Shown here piece after piece: positions 12,101 to 25,249 of a stretch of 64,000 nucleotides of DNA. The stretch comes from Epiperipatus broadwayi (Eukaryota; Onychophora; Udeonychophora; Euonychophora; Peripatidae): positions 6,192,794-6,256,793 of the forward strand of contig JAQFVV010000072.1 of the NCBI GenBank assembly GCA_028023455.1. The letters are read 5' to 3'. The position numbers and the translations under genes are program-made. Within the stretch, counting starts at the first letter, position 1, and each line of letters starts with the position of its first letter. Under the pieces are notes generated by a model. It was given only the letters and a program-made list of their open reading frames with translations, was not told the DNA's origin and ran no database searches.

Positions 12101-12941
12101 AGACAAGCCATGGCAGAGAATTCATATAGATCACTGCGGTCCTATTCAAGGACAATTATTTCTAGTAGCAGTGGATGCCTATTCAGGATGGGCCGAATAT
12201 AAAATAGTTAAAAACACAGGTTCGGATGAAGCCATCGACAAACTGTTGGAAATGTTCGCACACCACGGTCTCCCAGAAACCCTAGTATCCGACAACGGCA
12301 CAGGTTTTACATCAGAAAAGTTCGCTTACTCGATGCACGAATGGGGAATTAACCACATATTTACTCCACCTTACCACCCCCAATCAAATGGACTGGCTGA
12401 AAAAACTGTACAGAATTTAAAATCCGCCATCAATAAAATGGGAAAACAAAGTCTGCACGAAGCCGTCTTTAACGCGCTTCTTTACCAACACTCTACGCCT
12501 ACAGCTAAGTCGGGTAAATCACCCGCAGAGAAATATCTAGGTCATAGACTGCGAACAAAGCTTGACAAAATTATACCAACGAAGGACACCGAAGTACCTT
12601 CAGGCAGAAATTATAAATTCTCACCACAAGACCGCGTATGGGTTAGAAGTAATCAGGATAGATTCTGGATTAAAGCAGAAATTGTGCGACATTTAAGTAA
12701 GCAAGTGGTTGCTGTACGAATGGAGAACGGAAGAGAGTTACGCGAACACATAAATCAATTGCGTAAAGACGAAAGTATACAACAAATGCCGCAGCCATTT
12801 CCGAGAAAAGATGACGCTCCAGACGCGGAATTGGACATCCCCCAACGTTCTAAGAGGGAAAGTAAAATTCCCTCCCACCTCAGTGATTATGTGCTAAGTT
12901 CAGAAAAAAAAAAAATCAACAAACTAAAACGCTATCTCTGA
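9107..12941 (+). pseudogene. gag-pol of the Ty3 element, broken by three frameshifts
   Basis: The first frame (9107-10753) holds gag with two CCHC knuckles near residues 211-243 (CFCCGKLGHMARDC is the first), an aspartic protease with DSGSG near residue 298 and GRDW near 376, then the start of RT. Frame is lost near 10740. The second segment (to 11411) carries the RT active-site box YFDDIL (about 10848) and the RNase H start near TTDAS. Frame is lost again near 11385 and near 12013. The last segment (to 12941) holds the integrase: the HHCC finger spans the last break, and catalytic residues are in HIDH (12128), VSDNG (about 12290) and NGLAEK (about 12390). Each break is a small indel without nearby stops, so recent decay or assembly indels are both possible. 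Confidence 0.9.
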
Positions 12942-12955
12942 ATTTGGGGGAGGTA

Positions 12956-13665
12956 TGCTACATGTGTGTGTATGTGAATGTATAGAAAAAAAATACGTTT
13001 AAACAATAATAAAAATAAATGTAAAACTAACAGATCGCTAATTGTGTTTTGTAAATAATTAAATGATATATTAGCGCTAAACTTTAAAGTAATTTATCAA
13101 GAAGGATTGGATAATGTAAACAAAGCCATTGCTTAGAATAGACAATGTTAAAGGCGTGACATTATCTAATCAGGGATCCTATAAGAACTAAAGAGATGAC
13201 CACCACTTGGACAGCGGATGGCCAATGAAGGGAGGCTACTCCAAAATAAAGGCGTGACAAGTAATGGATCTAATATTGAACTGAGCGAGGACACTTGCTA
13301 AGTGAAGCGCTTGAAAGGTAGATGTGCCATTTCCTCGGGTGCTCCAGTCAGCTCCTTTGCTTCACCTAGCCTTGCGGAGAGGTTTACCTCCGGACGTGCC
13401 AAAGTAAACCTAGGAAACTATAACAGGTCGTACCGATCTCTTTATTATTTTACTCTGCCTTCGGGCCTCTTATTTATATATAATAATATTAGCGTGTATA
13501 TATTATTCGTACTTTGTATATATTAATAGTGATTAACATATATATAAACCTTTAAATAAATCTTCGTTATTTAAACCTACTTGCCGGTCTGCCTCATTAA
13601 TTATTTTATATTGTGTTATTGATAGTTGCAATCCAGCGAGCAATAGAATGCCGCTGGACACTGAA
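12956..13665 (+). repeat. 3' LTR of the Ty3 element
   Basis: The LTR starts TGCTACATGTG after the polypurine tract and ends at CACTGAA before the AATAG target duplication. It is near-identical to the 5' LTR, with about 12 substitutions and one extra A. Confidence 0.92.
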
Positions 13666-14959
13666 AATAGATTTGAAGTTTATTACAAATTATAGATAAG
13701 AACCAATTAATGATTATTTACTCAAAAAAACGGGGTGTAAAATGTAATTTAACTGCTAGTTTTAACTACAACTCATATTATAATTCAAAATATTTTACTA
13801 TTTGAAAATGTACATATAAATATATTTTGTATATAAAGTTACTATATGTATATGCACTAATTACATATATTTAAAAAAATCAGAGATAAAATAAATACAT
13901 TACTTGGTCCTAATTTTTTAATGAGTAATCTTATCATTAATTTATTATCAAAAAGTAAAAAAATGAAATTGACATATTTTACCATTTCAGTTATCTCTGA
14001 AGATGCTAAGATTTTTAATAGGAAGTTGAAAATGAAGCCAAATCGGCTCTTTTAAGGGCCAATGAAAGGATTTGATGCATATCTTAAAACAATATATGCA
14101 TATCCAATGGATTGAGAGCTGTCTGTATAAAATGTTAATTTTTATAACATTAAATATTAAACATGTAGTTAATGTTTAAACATGTTAGAGGCCATAAGAA
14201 TTAATTTTAGAAATTCAATTCATGTGCAAAAGATTTTAATTCATTTATAAGTTTGTTAACATTTTTTTCACCCACAAAATAATTAACGTTATGTAATCAG
14301 TATTCATTTGTTTTTGTTTTAATCCAAAAACATTAACAATGTCTGAAATAATAAAATTCTAGAATTTTCTGCCGTTAATTCTTATTTAGAATTTTTATAC
14401 AAGTACAGTCTTTTATATAAATTTATGATAATTATTCTCATACTTTATAAGACTTTTAGATTCAACTTTATAATACAAAAAAAAAAAAAACTAAGAAAAT
14501 GTTAATGGTTAAAACAGTTTTTATGTATCATTTGTTTTCATGGTGGAGGATAAGCACCTAGATATAGAATTTATCTTTAAATCCATATTACTCAAAAAAA
14601 AAAAAACTGCCTGTGTGCAGAGTCCTTCAGCTTCTTTTTCTTTGATATCAAATTTGCCCTTCAACTTACTTATTATTTTTTGAACAACTCATTAAAGAAT
14701 TTCTTGTTAATGTTTATTTCATTGTATCAAATGTCAGGAGAATTATATAATCTACTAAGTTTATTGTGAAACATATGCAGAAAATACCACTTTCTATTCC
14801 AACTTTACCTAACTATATTTAAAACAAAAAAAACTTCTTCACAAAAATAAATATAAACACCAGGAATATTAAATCCAGAAATATGGAGATAAATAGTAGT
14901 TAATAAATTGCAGTATAGCCTAAATGCATCTTCAGTGCTGACTACCCTTGTCAAAGACA

Positions 14960-15700
14960 ATAGACATAATATTTAAAAAATCATTACACACATCGAACCT
15001 CAGCACAAGTTATGAAGTCATCAGTCGAATTGTGTATATTCCAAGCAGTATTCAACTGAACCCTATTAGACTTTCTATTCATTACAAAGTTACTAGAAAT
15101 AAATCAAGCTTCTTTAATTTTACATTTCCTATCATTGCATTTACTATAACCCATTTTTATTTCACTAGGATTGAAAACGTGATCAAATAAATAGTAATGC
15201 TCCAAAAACATCCATGACATCATAGAATTCAACTTAGCTTTATTGTAACATTACACATGCTGTTTAAGTTTTATATTAATGTTTGTTCTGGATTCAGTAT
15301 AATAAACATAAGGGTAATTATGTTTCTCCCACGAATAAATAATACAATGACGTTCCTTAGGATCAGCTCTATTCTTACTACTGTTATTTAAACGATTTAA
15401 TGTAGTAGGTGACAAAATTATTTTTTAGGATACTTTTCAATCAATGTTTATTTACCAATCATCAAACTAATGAATTTTTGGTTAAATATCTTTATGTAAA
15501 ATCATTAGCCCAGGAAATCATGAGGCTATATCTTCTATCAACTTTATGGCTTCAAGGAATCTGTCACATTTAAAACAACCCTTCACAAATAAATTCACCA
15601 TATCAAAAATATTATTTTCAGAGTCTTGACGGATTTAACTTTTATGCTTGTAAAGAACATCTTGTAAAGAATTATTCACCTGTTGAAGAGAATATGATAA
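14960..15700 (-). pseudogene. Penelope-like element relic, GIY-YIG endonuclease region
   Basis: Read on the minus strand, 15420 to about 14985 gives a degraded GIY-YIG-like segment: CIIYSW, then VYYTESRTNINIKLKQH (the 'Y-G-T..-R...H' region), and later RKCKIKEA, MNRKSNRVQLNTAWN, which fits the 'R.(I/V)KEA.......NR...L..W' tail typical of Penelope-like retroelement endonucleases. Reading continues upstream to about 15700 with stops. No terminal repeats were found. It is dead. Identification is by eye from a few motifs, so another GIY-YIG-bearing element is possible. Confidence 0.45.
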
Positions 15701-16003
15701 CTAAAATACTATAATTTGTTGAATTAATGTAGTCACTTTAAAACTAAAGAAAGAAATAATTTTAGCAAGGCTGAACAATTTTTTTACTTTTTAACTCATT
15801 ATCCATATGATCTGATTTTGATTGAAACAAAACTTAGCATTTGTTATTTAAATGAGTTAATGAACAGCTAATTTTAAAATGAATATTCTCTATTATGCTA
15901 GGTTGAGCTGTGCTTTTAAGAAATTCAGTTCTTTTATTTAGAATATATTTTTAAGCTATTTTCAATCATCAATGCATATCTAATATTGTCTGTTGTATTT
16001 CAG

Positions 16004-16130
16004 TTAGCTGAACAAGAACTGCTCCTGTTGCAAGTCAATCTTCTTCATGAAGAGTTACAAATTCAAACGGCAAATCGGCAAATCAAAAAAGATTTAGTGA
16101 AAAAAGAACAGGAAAATAATAATGAAAGAG
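16004..16130 (+). CDS. UVRAG: UVRAG exon B (coiled coil)
   Basis: The 127-nt exon follows the acceptor TTGTATTTCAG and ends at AGAG|GTGAGT. It starts in phase 0 and leaves one base (G) to be completed by exon C. The encoded LAEQELLLLQVNLLHEELQ... is a heptad-rich, leucine- and glutamine-rich helix, as expected for the UVRAG coiled coil that pairs with Beclin 1. The end of the exon is lysine/glutamate/asparagine rich. Confidence 0.85.
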
Positions 16131-17028
16131 GTGAGTAGCAGAAAACCAAGTCTACAGTGAAATCTTTGAGCCATTGTTTTTTGGAGGAATGGAAATCTTA
16201 TAAAGGACAATCATAGTATTATAAAATTATTAAAACTTGTAGATACAAATACTTTTATATTTTTTATTTACTGAAAAATATAGGTTTTGTAATTCAAAAC
16301 AATGCATGCCCATTATTTGCAAAGTATTTAAATTTTTCTGGCAGTCTCAGTGTGTATATATAATGTAAAACATCGGAGTTCATATTAAAAATCTTGACCT
16401 TCATTTTATAATGAAAAGTTCTTTGAAATTATGTATAATAATAAACAAGATTAATGAATGAAATAATGATAAACAAGAATACAAACAACTATTTGCATTG
16501 AATTAAAGCCCAGATTTGAACGCATATTATTGTATTATCATAAGCATGCTCACAATAGCAATGTTGCCAGCCTCCACAAGAAAAAAGATAGAGAGCATTG
16601 TCTTTTGAAATTTGATATATTTGAGAAAATATTATATTAGACCATGATTTCAGCTTGATGAAATGATATTTCAAGCTTCAATTAAGCTGTTGGGAGAAAA
16701 TCAAAAAGAGCAATTGAAATATGCTGGAAAATGAAGGTAATGGGGATGATGTAGTGAAATTTTACTTTATTAATTTTTTCTCTCCAAGAAAACATTTGAA
16801 CTTTTTATCAATTATATTTTTTGCGTTATATATTTTTATCTTCATATAGCTGATTTTGTCTATTGTAAAAGACCTACATCTTTGTTAAACAATAAGCTAA
16901 TAGAGAGCACTTAAATGCTCTCATAATATTATTCATATATAATTATTTATATAACGTTCTGATTATTTATTAATCGCACAGTAATTCTGTAATTAGGAAG
17001 AGTAAGGCTTTTAATTTTTTTTTATAGG

Positions 17029-18314
17029 CACCTTAAATGCTTGTATAATAGCCAAACGATGTAGTTTTTGACTATAGAGAGAGCTCTCAAACCTCAACAC
17101 AAGTTATGGACTTTATAAAGATAAGAGCAGCCATCATATGTTTAGCTTTAATTCTTATTTATATAGGCCAATCTGAAGCATCTTGATTTGAGAGCATGAA
17201 AATATTAACTCTCTTCACATTTAACCTTTTTTTTGCTGATTATTTTATTGGCCGAGTGAGGTAAAAGTCTAAACTTTTAATTGGTCAATTCACAAACTCA
17301 AGCGTCAAAATATATTCATCTTTTAATATTATATTTACTTTAGTTTGGTTTGTAAAAAGTATATTAATAATTTGTCAGGTTATGAAAGTGAACGATAGTT
17401 TTTTCAAAAATAAATTTTTATTTATAACTATAAAAATATTCGATAGCGGCAAATCTAAAATGAACGTTACTCACCAACCAAGAAGTTTTGCTGACGCCAG
17501 TGATTTCTTTCCCAATTTTACGTTGCAGGAAAGTAAATAATTTTTGTTAAAGTCTTAACTATTTTTCTAAAATAATTTTATTTTTAGCATATTTTATCAA
17601 AATAATTTATAATTTGTCAAAAAATACTTTTAAAATGGTTTAAAACATTCATTTATCATTTTCGAAATGAAAGAAAAGAAATCATTATTGGCAACCATTT
17701 TCTTTGTTGTCGAAATTTAAGCAGCCAATCAGATTCAAGAAAAGATCACCTTATTCTTTTGTTAGACCTGAAACGTCAGTTTTATTGATTTTTTACTTGT
17801 AATATAATTCAAGAGAGGGTAGCATCTTACATCACATCACATAACCTTTCAAATGACGGCAAAATCTTTACTGTAACGTTAAAAATGACGGGATTTGAAG
17901 GACGGGAAGCGGTCACATTTTTAGCCGTAACTAGCAAAAAGATGGTTAAATCCATTATTTCCTTTCACAAATTAATTTACATGAAATCTTGCAATTTACG
18001 AGTTAATATTTGAGATTTTTTTTTAATGGAAATATAGAAACTAATGTAACATTCTAATTATTTATTAACGCTTAAATCGCAAGGTTTTGCGTAAGTTAAT
18101 TTGTCAAAGGAAATAGTGGATTAAATGTGAAGAAAGTAATATCTTCTTGCTCCAAATTAAGATGCTTCAGATTGGCCTATATAAATAAGAATTTAAGTTA
18201 AAGATAAGATGGCTGCTCTTATCTTTATAAAGACTTTATCTTGTGTTGAGGTTTAAGAGTTCCCTCTATAGTCAAAAATTATGTCGTTTGTCTATTATAT
18301 AAATGTTTAAGGCA
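17029..18314. mobile_element. Non-autonomous element with about 205-bp terminal inverted repeats
   Basis: The left arm (17029-17237) and right arm (18107-18314) are inverted copies with few mismatches, sharing blocks such as TTTTTGACTATAGAG, AACCTCAACACAAG, TTTATAAAGATAAGAGCAGC and TTATTTATATAGGCCAATC. A second inverted pair lies inside: 17946-18010 (TTAAATCC..TATTTCCTTT) against 18060-18125, so the right arm folds with two partners. No transposase frame lies between. Target duplication is not clear because of A/T runs. The family is not named. Confidence 0.8.
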
Positions 18315-19390
18315 AATGTTATTAATAAAAGATTCTTAAAAAAAAGAGTATTGTTGAATATTTTCTTCCACTTAAAATATTTTTTTAGAATTATTTCATT
18401 ATAGTTTGAATCAAGGTGATTTTATAGTAGATTTACAAGAAAAATTTCATTATTTGCTCCTTAAAAAAAAAATTATAATGAAGCTCCAACAGAATTTCCA
18501 AAATCAAATTTACTCCAATTAGAATTAATTTGTTCCGTTACACTTTCTTTTCAAAACTTAATTAAAGCACATCATTTTTAAAACTTTATTTCTAATAGGA
18601 TAATCAAAAATAAATATGAATATTAATTAATAGATATTCTGTGATTTGATAAGAAGCTTGCTAATAATTGTTAGTAAGATGTAGAAAACTTGAAATTCAG
18701 CTTTAATTGAACATTTCGAATCAGAGAGATGAGAAATTAATATATAGTCTTTTATCTTAAATGTAATTATTATTATTACTTATACTTTTAGTAAAGTTAT
18801 AAAATTCTTACTGCTTCCAATGTTAAAGAATTTACCTCCTTAATATAAATATATTAAAAGAATTCAAACCAATGCTAAAATACTTCACCAGTGCTATCTA
18901 TATTTAGAAACAATGTCTGGATCAAAGAACATAATCAGACATTCAACGTAAAAAAAAATTAATAATCTTTTCAGTGGAATTTTACGGATTCTATTTTCCC
19001 AGACACCAATATCCCTTGCTTCACAATCACCTATGTTGTTTGATTCAGACTTTGTGTTTCTAAATATAGGTAGCACTGTTGAAATATTCTAGCATTGGTT
19101 TGTATTCATTTACTAATATTTGAGTTTCATCTAGTATTTTTCATTCATTAATATATATATACTTGTATAGTAGTACTTTATAATAATGGTGTTTGTTTAA
19201 TGATACTACTTTTAAATTATGTAAGTATATTAATTTCAGCAACATGCATTTCTTGTCTGAGACCAAGAATATTTTTTTCAGCATATCACTATTTGCAGTA
19301 TTTGTATAAATTGTTAGATTACCCATTATGTTTTATGTACTGTACATGTACATCTGACATATATATATAATATCAAACGAAATGACTATA

Positions 19391-19610
19391 ATCAAAATAT
19401 TCTAAAATAAATAACTAAAAAATTCCATATGCCTATATAAAATACAAATAAAATCTTTGCTATAACTAGCTTACAGCATTTTCCGCCATCTTGAATAGTA
19501 ATTAAGTCAAGATGGTGGAAAATACCGTAAGCTGGTTATAGCAAAGATTTTATTTGTATTTTATATAGGCATATGGAATCTTTTAGTATTTATTCTAGAA
19601 TATTTTGATT
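19391..19610. mobile_element. 220-bp palindromic foldback (MITE-like)
   Basis: Two arms of about 105 nt are nearly perfect inverted copies from ATCAAAATATTCTA to TAGAATATTTTGAT, including TTCCATATGCCTATATAAA and ACAAATAAAATCTTTGCTAT, around a short centre near AATAGTAATTA. TA-rich sequence flanks both ends. No coding content. It would form a very long hairpin in RNA or single-stranded DNA. Confidence 0.85.
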
Positions 19611-20795
19611 AATATATATATAATAATTTGTAATCAAAGTCTTAAAGAATTTTAAATAATTGTCATTAACTTCGTTTATTTTTTGGTATTATTTTGATAC
19701 AATTTTCAACATTCTAAATTAAATAATTCATTTTACTATTATGAAAAGGAGAGGGAGGATCTTTTTATTAATGGAAGTTATTTAATTTTTACTACAAACT
19801 AATTTTATTTGTTTTACCATCTAAAAGAAAAAGAAGTAACTTTTTTGTGCATAAGCACAAAAGTAGGGTGAAATTTTTTGTTGTTAAATTATAGCTTTAT
19901 TTTTGTTTTTTAAAAAAAAAATAGTGATAATAAAATTCTTATTTTGTAGGGCATCAATTATTGAAAATCTATCTGTAATAACTTTATTATAATATTGAGT
20001 TTTTGTCTCATCTTTTAATTTTTTTTACGAACTTAATTAATTAAATTAATAATAGAATTAATGAAATACCAGTAAATAATGAAATATAGCTATGTTAATA
20101 AATTATACTTTAATTAAAGTAATGTGTTTTGTTCCGAGCATAGTGAATTTTAAGATAACATTCTTATCAGTTACGCTATTCTGTCAAAAGCCAAATGGTT
20201 GCAGTATCACCTTAAAATTCACCATTCGTGAATCTAAAATTTATTCATTCATTTTCCATGCTCGATTGTCATTGGTCTGATCAGAAGTACCTGAAAGAGA
20301 AAAGAAAATAATACTACTTGCAATGTTATTTTCTATACTAACCTGTATGCTATTCCTAACTTCTGAATATATTTGAAAAAGTATAAATAAAATTTGGATT
20401 TTTTTAAAAATTTTAACAATTCAATTAACTGATGAAAATAGTTCAACATATGCTTCCATCATAAATCTTGAGGCAAACAATACTTCAATAATTTTTTTTT
20501 TTTAATTGACATTGTTAGATGACTACCACAAATTATAATTAGAAAAAGCAGTATGATGTAATCAATTTAAATGGGAGTTATTATTTGAATAATGGACAGT
20601 ATTTGAATTGAAAACTAAATTTAAAATTGGTAGATCACTAACCTTCTAAAAAATAAGAAAGCTTTTTCTACCACAATGAAAGTATGTAAATATCTTATAT
20701 GTGTTTATTTTTAATTGTATTCTGTTGTAAAATGTTTAAAGATTATTTTATTAATCTTTTATACATATATAATATATACATGTTTTATATTTCAG

Positions 20796-20880
20796 ATCTT
20801 GAATTAATGAGTAGGTTTCAAGCTTTAAAAAAAGAGAAAGAAAGAATTGCTGAAATGAGGAAATTTTATATTGATACTAG
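20796..20880 (+). CDS. UVRAG: UVRAG exon C (coiled coil)
   Basis: The 85-nt exon follows TATATTTCAG and ends at ACTAG|GTAAAT. Its first two bases complete the codon begun in exon B (giving D), and its last two (AG) are completed by exon D to give R. It encodes LELMSRFQALKKEKERIAEM and continues to FYIDTR, a charged helix that carries on the Beclin 1-pairing coiled coil. Phases on both sides fit exactly, which supports the call although the exon is short. Confidence 0.85.
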
Positions 20881-23800
20881 GTAAATATTCTGTCTTTAAA
20901 AGTGTCTACATATATATATTGACATTCTGTATTTTTAAGATGCATTATTTTGATATTTGCAAACTTAAAATTGTTTTAGGTGCCCAAAGGGATAGGTAAA
21001 GTGTTTGTTTGTTTTTGTTTTTTTGATTTAAAAAAAAAGTTTTAATTTCAGTCACCAGATAGTAAAAGAAGGAAAATGGCAACATTACAATTGAAATCTA
21101 TGCTGGCTAACATGAGTTTATAAAGTAAAAAGATTGATAAACTTAAACAAGTGATTTGGGATGCTATGGTAAATGTGTATTATCTTGCGTTTATTTGGAG
21201 AGAAATCAGCAGTTGTGATTATTTTTCAAATTTCAACAAGCATTTTTAAATATTATCATAACCTTCATACTTATCAGGATTGGTCGTCCACCATTCTATT
21301 TCAGAATGTATCTCTTATCTATCCCTATATATAAAAAGCCTGAAAGCATGTTTGATTTTTAATTAATCATGACAGTATTAATATATATTATGTATATAAT
21401 TATTAAATTGTAAAGTTTGACATGATAATTATAGTCACTTCAGAATCTCAGGAATTAAAAAAAAATTTGATTACTCTCAGAGGATCATATTGAATTTAAT
21501 TGATTATGAGAATATCGTTAAAAAAAGTCTGTAATCTTGAATAAACAATGCCAGTTAATATGTGTTTAATAATTTGTTTTGCATTTATATACTGAAAAGG
21601 TGCAAATATAGGGATGGACCTGGGGTGATGGGAAATCATCATTATCTCCAAGTCAATAACAAAAAGGAATAGGATGAAATTAAATATGCAAAGAATATAA
21701 TGAAAAATGAATGAAGGAATGAGCATGAGAGATCAGCAAAAACAAAGACTAACTATAAGTTGACCAGCATTACAGAGAAGAATAATCATTCATCATCATG
21801 AATGATCAAAAAAATAAAATCAACAGTCAACTTTGTGACTGGATTTGAAAGTGGTTCATTATAGCCCTTGCCAAGCTTGGAACTGATTATATAAACAATA
21901 ATTTGCATGCACATACTTAAATGCTAATTCATAAGAATACAATTTAAAAAATGACACTGGATTACTAAAACATAATATTTTAAACCCATTTTAAGATTAA
22001 ATAAATTCATTGGAATAATTTAATGAAATATAAATTTATTAATTAGAAACAATAATAAAATGAAATTAAGATTTGCTAAGTACATTGTAATAAATTTGGC
22101 ATTCTGATTTTGATTAAATAATACAAACAAAAAAAAATGCTATTACATTATAATTTATATATATCTCAATAGGTTTACCTAAAACACATCTATATATAAG
22201 CACTCAGATGTGCAATATAATAATTTAAAATTAACATCTTTGAATTGTCATAAACCAATAAGAATAATTCATTTTTATAATACATAATAATTAATTTTAA
22301 TATATGTGGTTGATGACTGATTTTAATATTGTACTGTTTTTCAGTCAATTTAGACTTTATACATTATAAATTATTAATGTATTTGTTAATCAAGTTATGT
22401 CTGTGTTTATTCATTCTAGGTATTAGAAATCTTCACAGAACGTAGCTACATTTCCAGATTAACTGACACTTTTTTTTTTATTCGGATTTTGCACATCAAT
22501 TTTTTTATTTATTTAAGAGGGCACCAGGATCTGTAGACCCCTTATTCTCGCCACATTGCATCATCAATTTGAAACAAATAACTTACTGCTAAATTTCTTG
22601 GGTTTACATAGATTATTGATTATTGTACTAATGGTCTTTTTACAAAGAGTTCCATAGGAATTAACTTTGACCTTGTAACATTTTCACATTTTTGATCCAT
22701 ACTAAGGTAAGGCTAGACTTTAAGCTTTTGGTGACTTTTGCAAGAGATGTCTGCGAATGCTCTAGTTTCTGCTCACACATGATCATTGGATTCAGCATAG
22801 TAGTTTTGGATGGACACATTTTATTATGGTTTTGGAAAAAACACAACCGTAATTAGCCCCTCTTGTCCTTTTGCTCTAGGAAGCACACAAGAGACAGCCA
22901 GAAAAACTCTCTAAAGTTGTCTGCCTCTTTTATACCAACAACCAGTTTGAAATCTCCGCACATATTATCTTCTCATCTTTTGTTTCCTTACAAGTTGATA
23001 ATCTTGTACATTCTTTTTTACTTTTTAGCTCCAAAGTTATCTTTCCATAAATTCCTTTGGAACCATATTTAATTGTCATTATAAGAGCTTACTTTGATTT
23101 TAACACTTTCTTTTGTTTATCTGGGTTAGAATCTGTATGTGTTTTTATTTCCAATTTTAACTTTACTTTAAAATAGATAATATCAAACAAATAACTTTCA
23201 TTGTACGTATCTAAAAAAACTAAATTGCGTCTATTGAGTAATTTTTTTAAATTTTAATTTTTTTAGCTTTTAAATTATCACCAAATGCCAACACACCTGT
23301 TACCATATATATATAATGGTAATATATATTTAGCTAGCCATTCAAATTTGTGTGTACATACTAGTGTTTATAAAAAAAAAACTTATTAAAGTTATATTTT
23401 TACGAGAAAATTAATTCCATGTTAAAAATATATATAAAACAATTGTACACATACATGTATATTATTATCTCCCTTTAAATCAAAGTTTTTAATTAATCCA
23501 TTATTTCTAAGGTAAGTAAACGTTTTTTATTTTTAAAAAAAAAAACCTTTGGCTTTTTGTTTTTGCATTTACAATAAGATTTCTGAGTCTATTTTTTTTA
23601 ATTAAATAGAAATGGAAATGTAATTTTTTTTTTAGTTGATTAATGCAACCTTTAAAATAGATCACTTCTAACTTCTGTCAGTCCTTGATATTTTTCTTCT
23701 TGAAATAAATATCAGCATGGAAAATTTTTATATGACATATGTTTGTGCTCCTTTGCATGTTGATAAAACTGCATATATATATATAAACTATAGCACGATA

Positions 23801-25249
23801 CTTTGGTCTATTCTAAAGCAGTAGACTGATCTATTGACATTTTTGGGAAAGGTATAATTCAGGTAACTGTTTCCATTTAGTCTAAAATTTGATAGACTTT
23901 ATGCAGGCCATCTAGTACACATATGGGCTATGAACTATAAGAAATCAGGCTCTTGTTTACAAGTGAATTTAAACTACTATTGTGATATTAGCAGCAGCTG
24001 ACTTGTCTTCAGTTATAACTTTATAATAATAGTGTTATATATGTTGTAATCACCTCTTAATGATCTTTTAAATCCAACTTTTATACTGTGACATGGAATT
24101 TAAAAACAATTAGTATTTTTTTTTTATCTTGATTAAAAAAAGCAAGCTAATGACTTTTTTTAATTCACTGTAATAAAACCAAATTTTTTATCTCAATGTA
24201 TTTTTTTAATCCTTTAAACAACATCAGAATATATTATACTAAATTTTATCAAAATATATTATATAAGCTTTAATTTAAAACATTCTTAATCTAATTAATA
24301 ATAGATAGGGAAATTGTATAATTATCAGTATATCTATAGTAACATAAAACAATCTTTTTTAAATTTCCTTTTTAATTTTAGATTTCTTTTTTAATTATCA
24401 CAATCAGAATAAAACATTAAATAGTCCTTTTTAAATGTTTAATTTATAATAATTTTTTAAATTCAAAATTATTATTTAACTCTTAACTATTATTCCAATG
24501 TAATATAATAAATATCTACAAAAAAATTTGTTTGTGTTTATTTCTACTTTTCCTTTCAACTGTATATATATATATATGTGCACACACTGCTGTTATTGTA
24601 TTACATGAGACACATAACCGTCTCAATACATATGAGATTCCAACAGACTAGCCATTGATCCTGATCTCTATAAATCTAAAAGTATTTGATAAATTTGTTA
24701 TGAAATAGTTGCCATCTTCTCTCCAATAACTAATTCATTTGGTAAAGTCTGACTTCCAATTTACATTTCACTTAATTATATTTAGGTTATATCTGAATAT
24801 GATTAAAAAAACAGAAACTTAAAACTAATAAAAAATTTAATTGCTATTGAAAGAGTAAAGAATTAAAAATAGTATCAAACTCTTGGCTGATGAGCTTTAA
24901 ATAAGTTTAACCTAAAATTATTCAAAAGCTAGTAATTTAATTATATATGTATAAGGAATTCTTGATCTCTTGCTTTATTGCATATTATTGTTGTTCTGCA
25001 TCCATTTCCTTTCATTGATTTTGGACTCAGATTTTTTTCATAGATTCTTCATTTTTTTGAACTATCATTTTTTTTTTGTATCATTGATAAACCTGTCTCT
25101 ATGGTATATTTTCTCTTATGAATAATCATAATTTTCATAATTTAAAGAAAATTGGTTTCTTTAACTTTTGTTTTACTTTTAATTCAAAGTCTTTATATTT
25201 TAAAGATCTTGCTTACATTTTGAACTCGTAGCTTTACAGGTAACAAAAA

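Larger units (their letters stand above)
8193..13665 (+). mobile_element. Ty3-type LTR retrotransposon, structurally complete, gag-pol frameshifted
   Basis: The 5473-bp element has LTRs of 709 and 710 bp. The direct repeat AATAG sits just outside each end (8188-8192 and 13666-13670), the 5-bp target duplication expected for Ty3 integrases. A primer-binding-like TTGGCGCAG follows the left LTR, and a purine-rich tract TTTGGGGGAGG (12943-12953) precedes the right LTR. Domain order gag, protease, RT, RNase H, integrase is that of Ty3 (Metaviridae-like) elements. I counted about 12 substitutions and one indel between the LTRs (near 1.7%), so the insertion is recent. It lies in sense orientation inside the UVRAG intron. 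No env-like frame is present. Confidence 0.93.
7783..16003 (+). other. UVRAG intron A-B
   Basis: The 8221-nt intron holds the Ty3 element 8193-13665 and a minus-strand Penelope-like relic at about 14960-15700. Sequence in 7783-8192, 13671-14950 and 15720-16003 is AT-rich, with A-runs near 14480 and 14600, and shows nothing I can name. The intron ends in a TTGTATTTCAG acceptor. Confidence 0.8.
16131..20795 (+). other. UVRAG intron B-C
   Basis: The 4665-nt intron holds the long inverted-repeat element 17029-18314 and the palindrome 19391-19610. The parts 16131-17028, 18316-19390 and 19611-20795 are AT-rich with TA and A runs. No coding or RNA signal was recognised. Confidence 0.8.

Noticed and set aside
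22480-22870. Possible mariner-like transposase on the minus strand
   Set aside because: A few words are suggestive but no catalytic motif or terminal repeats could be confirmed by eye.
24885-24910. CTGATGAG, a hammerhead core word, at about 24890
   Set aside because: No stem II and no GAAA at the right distance; the word alone is expected by chance.
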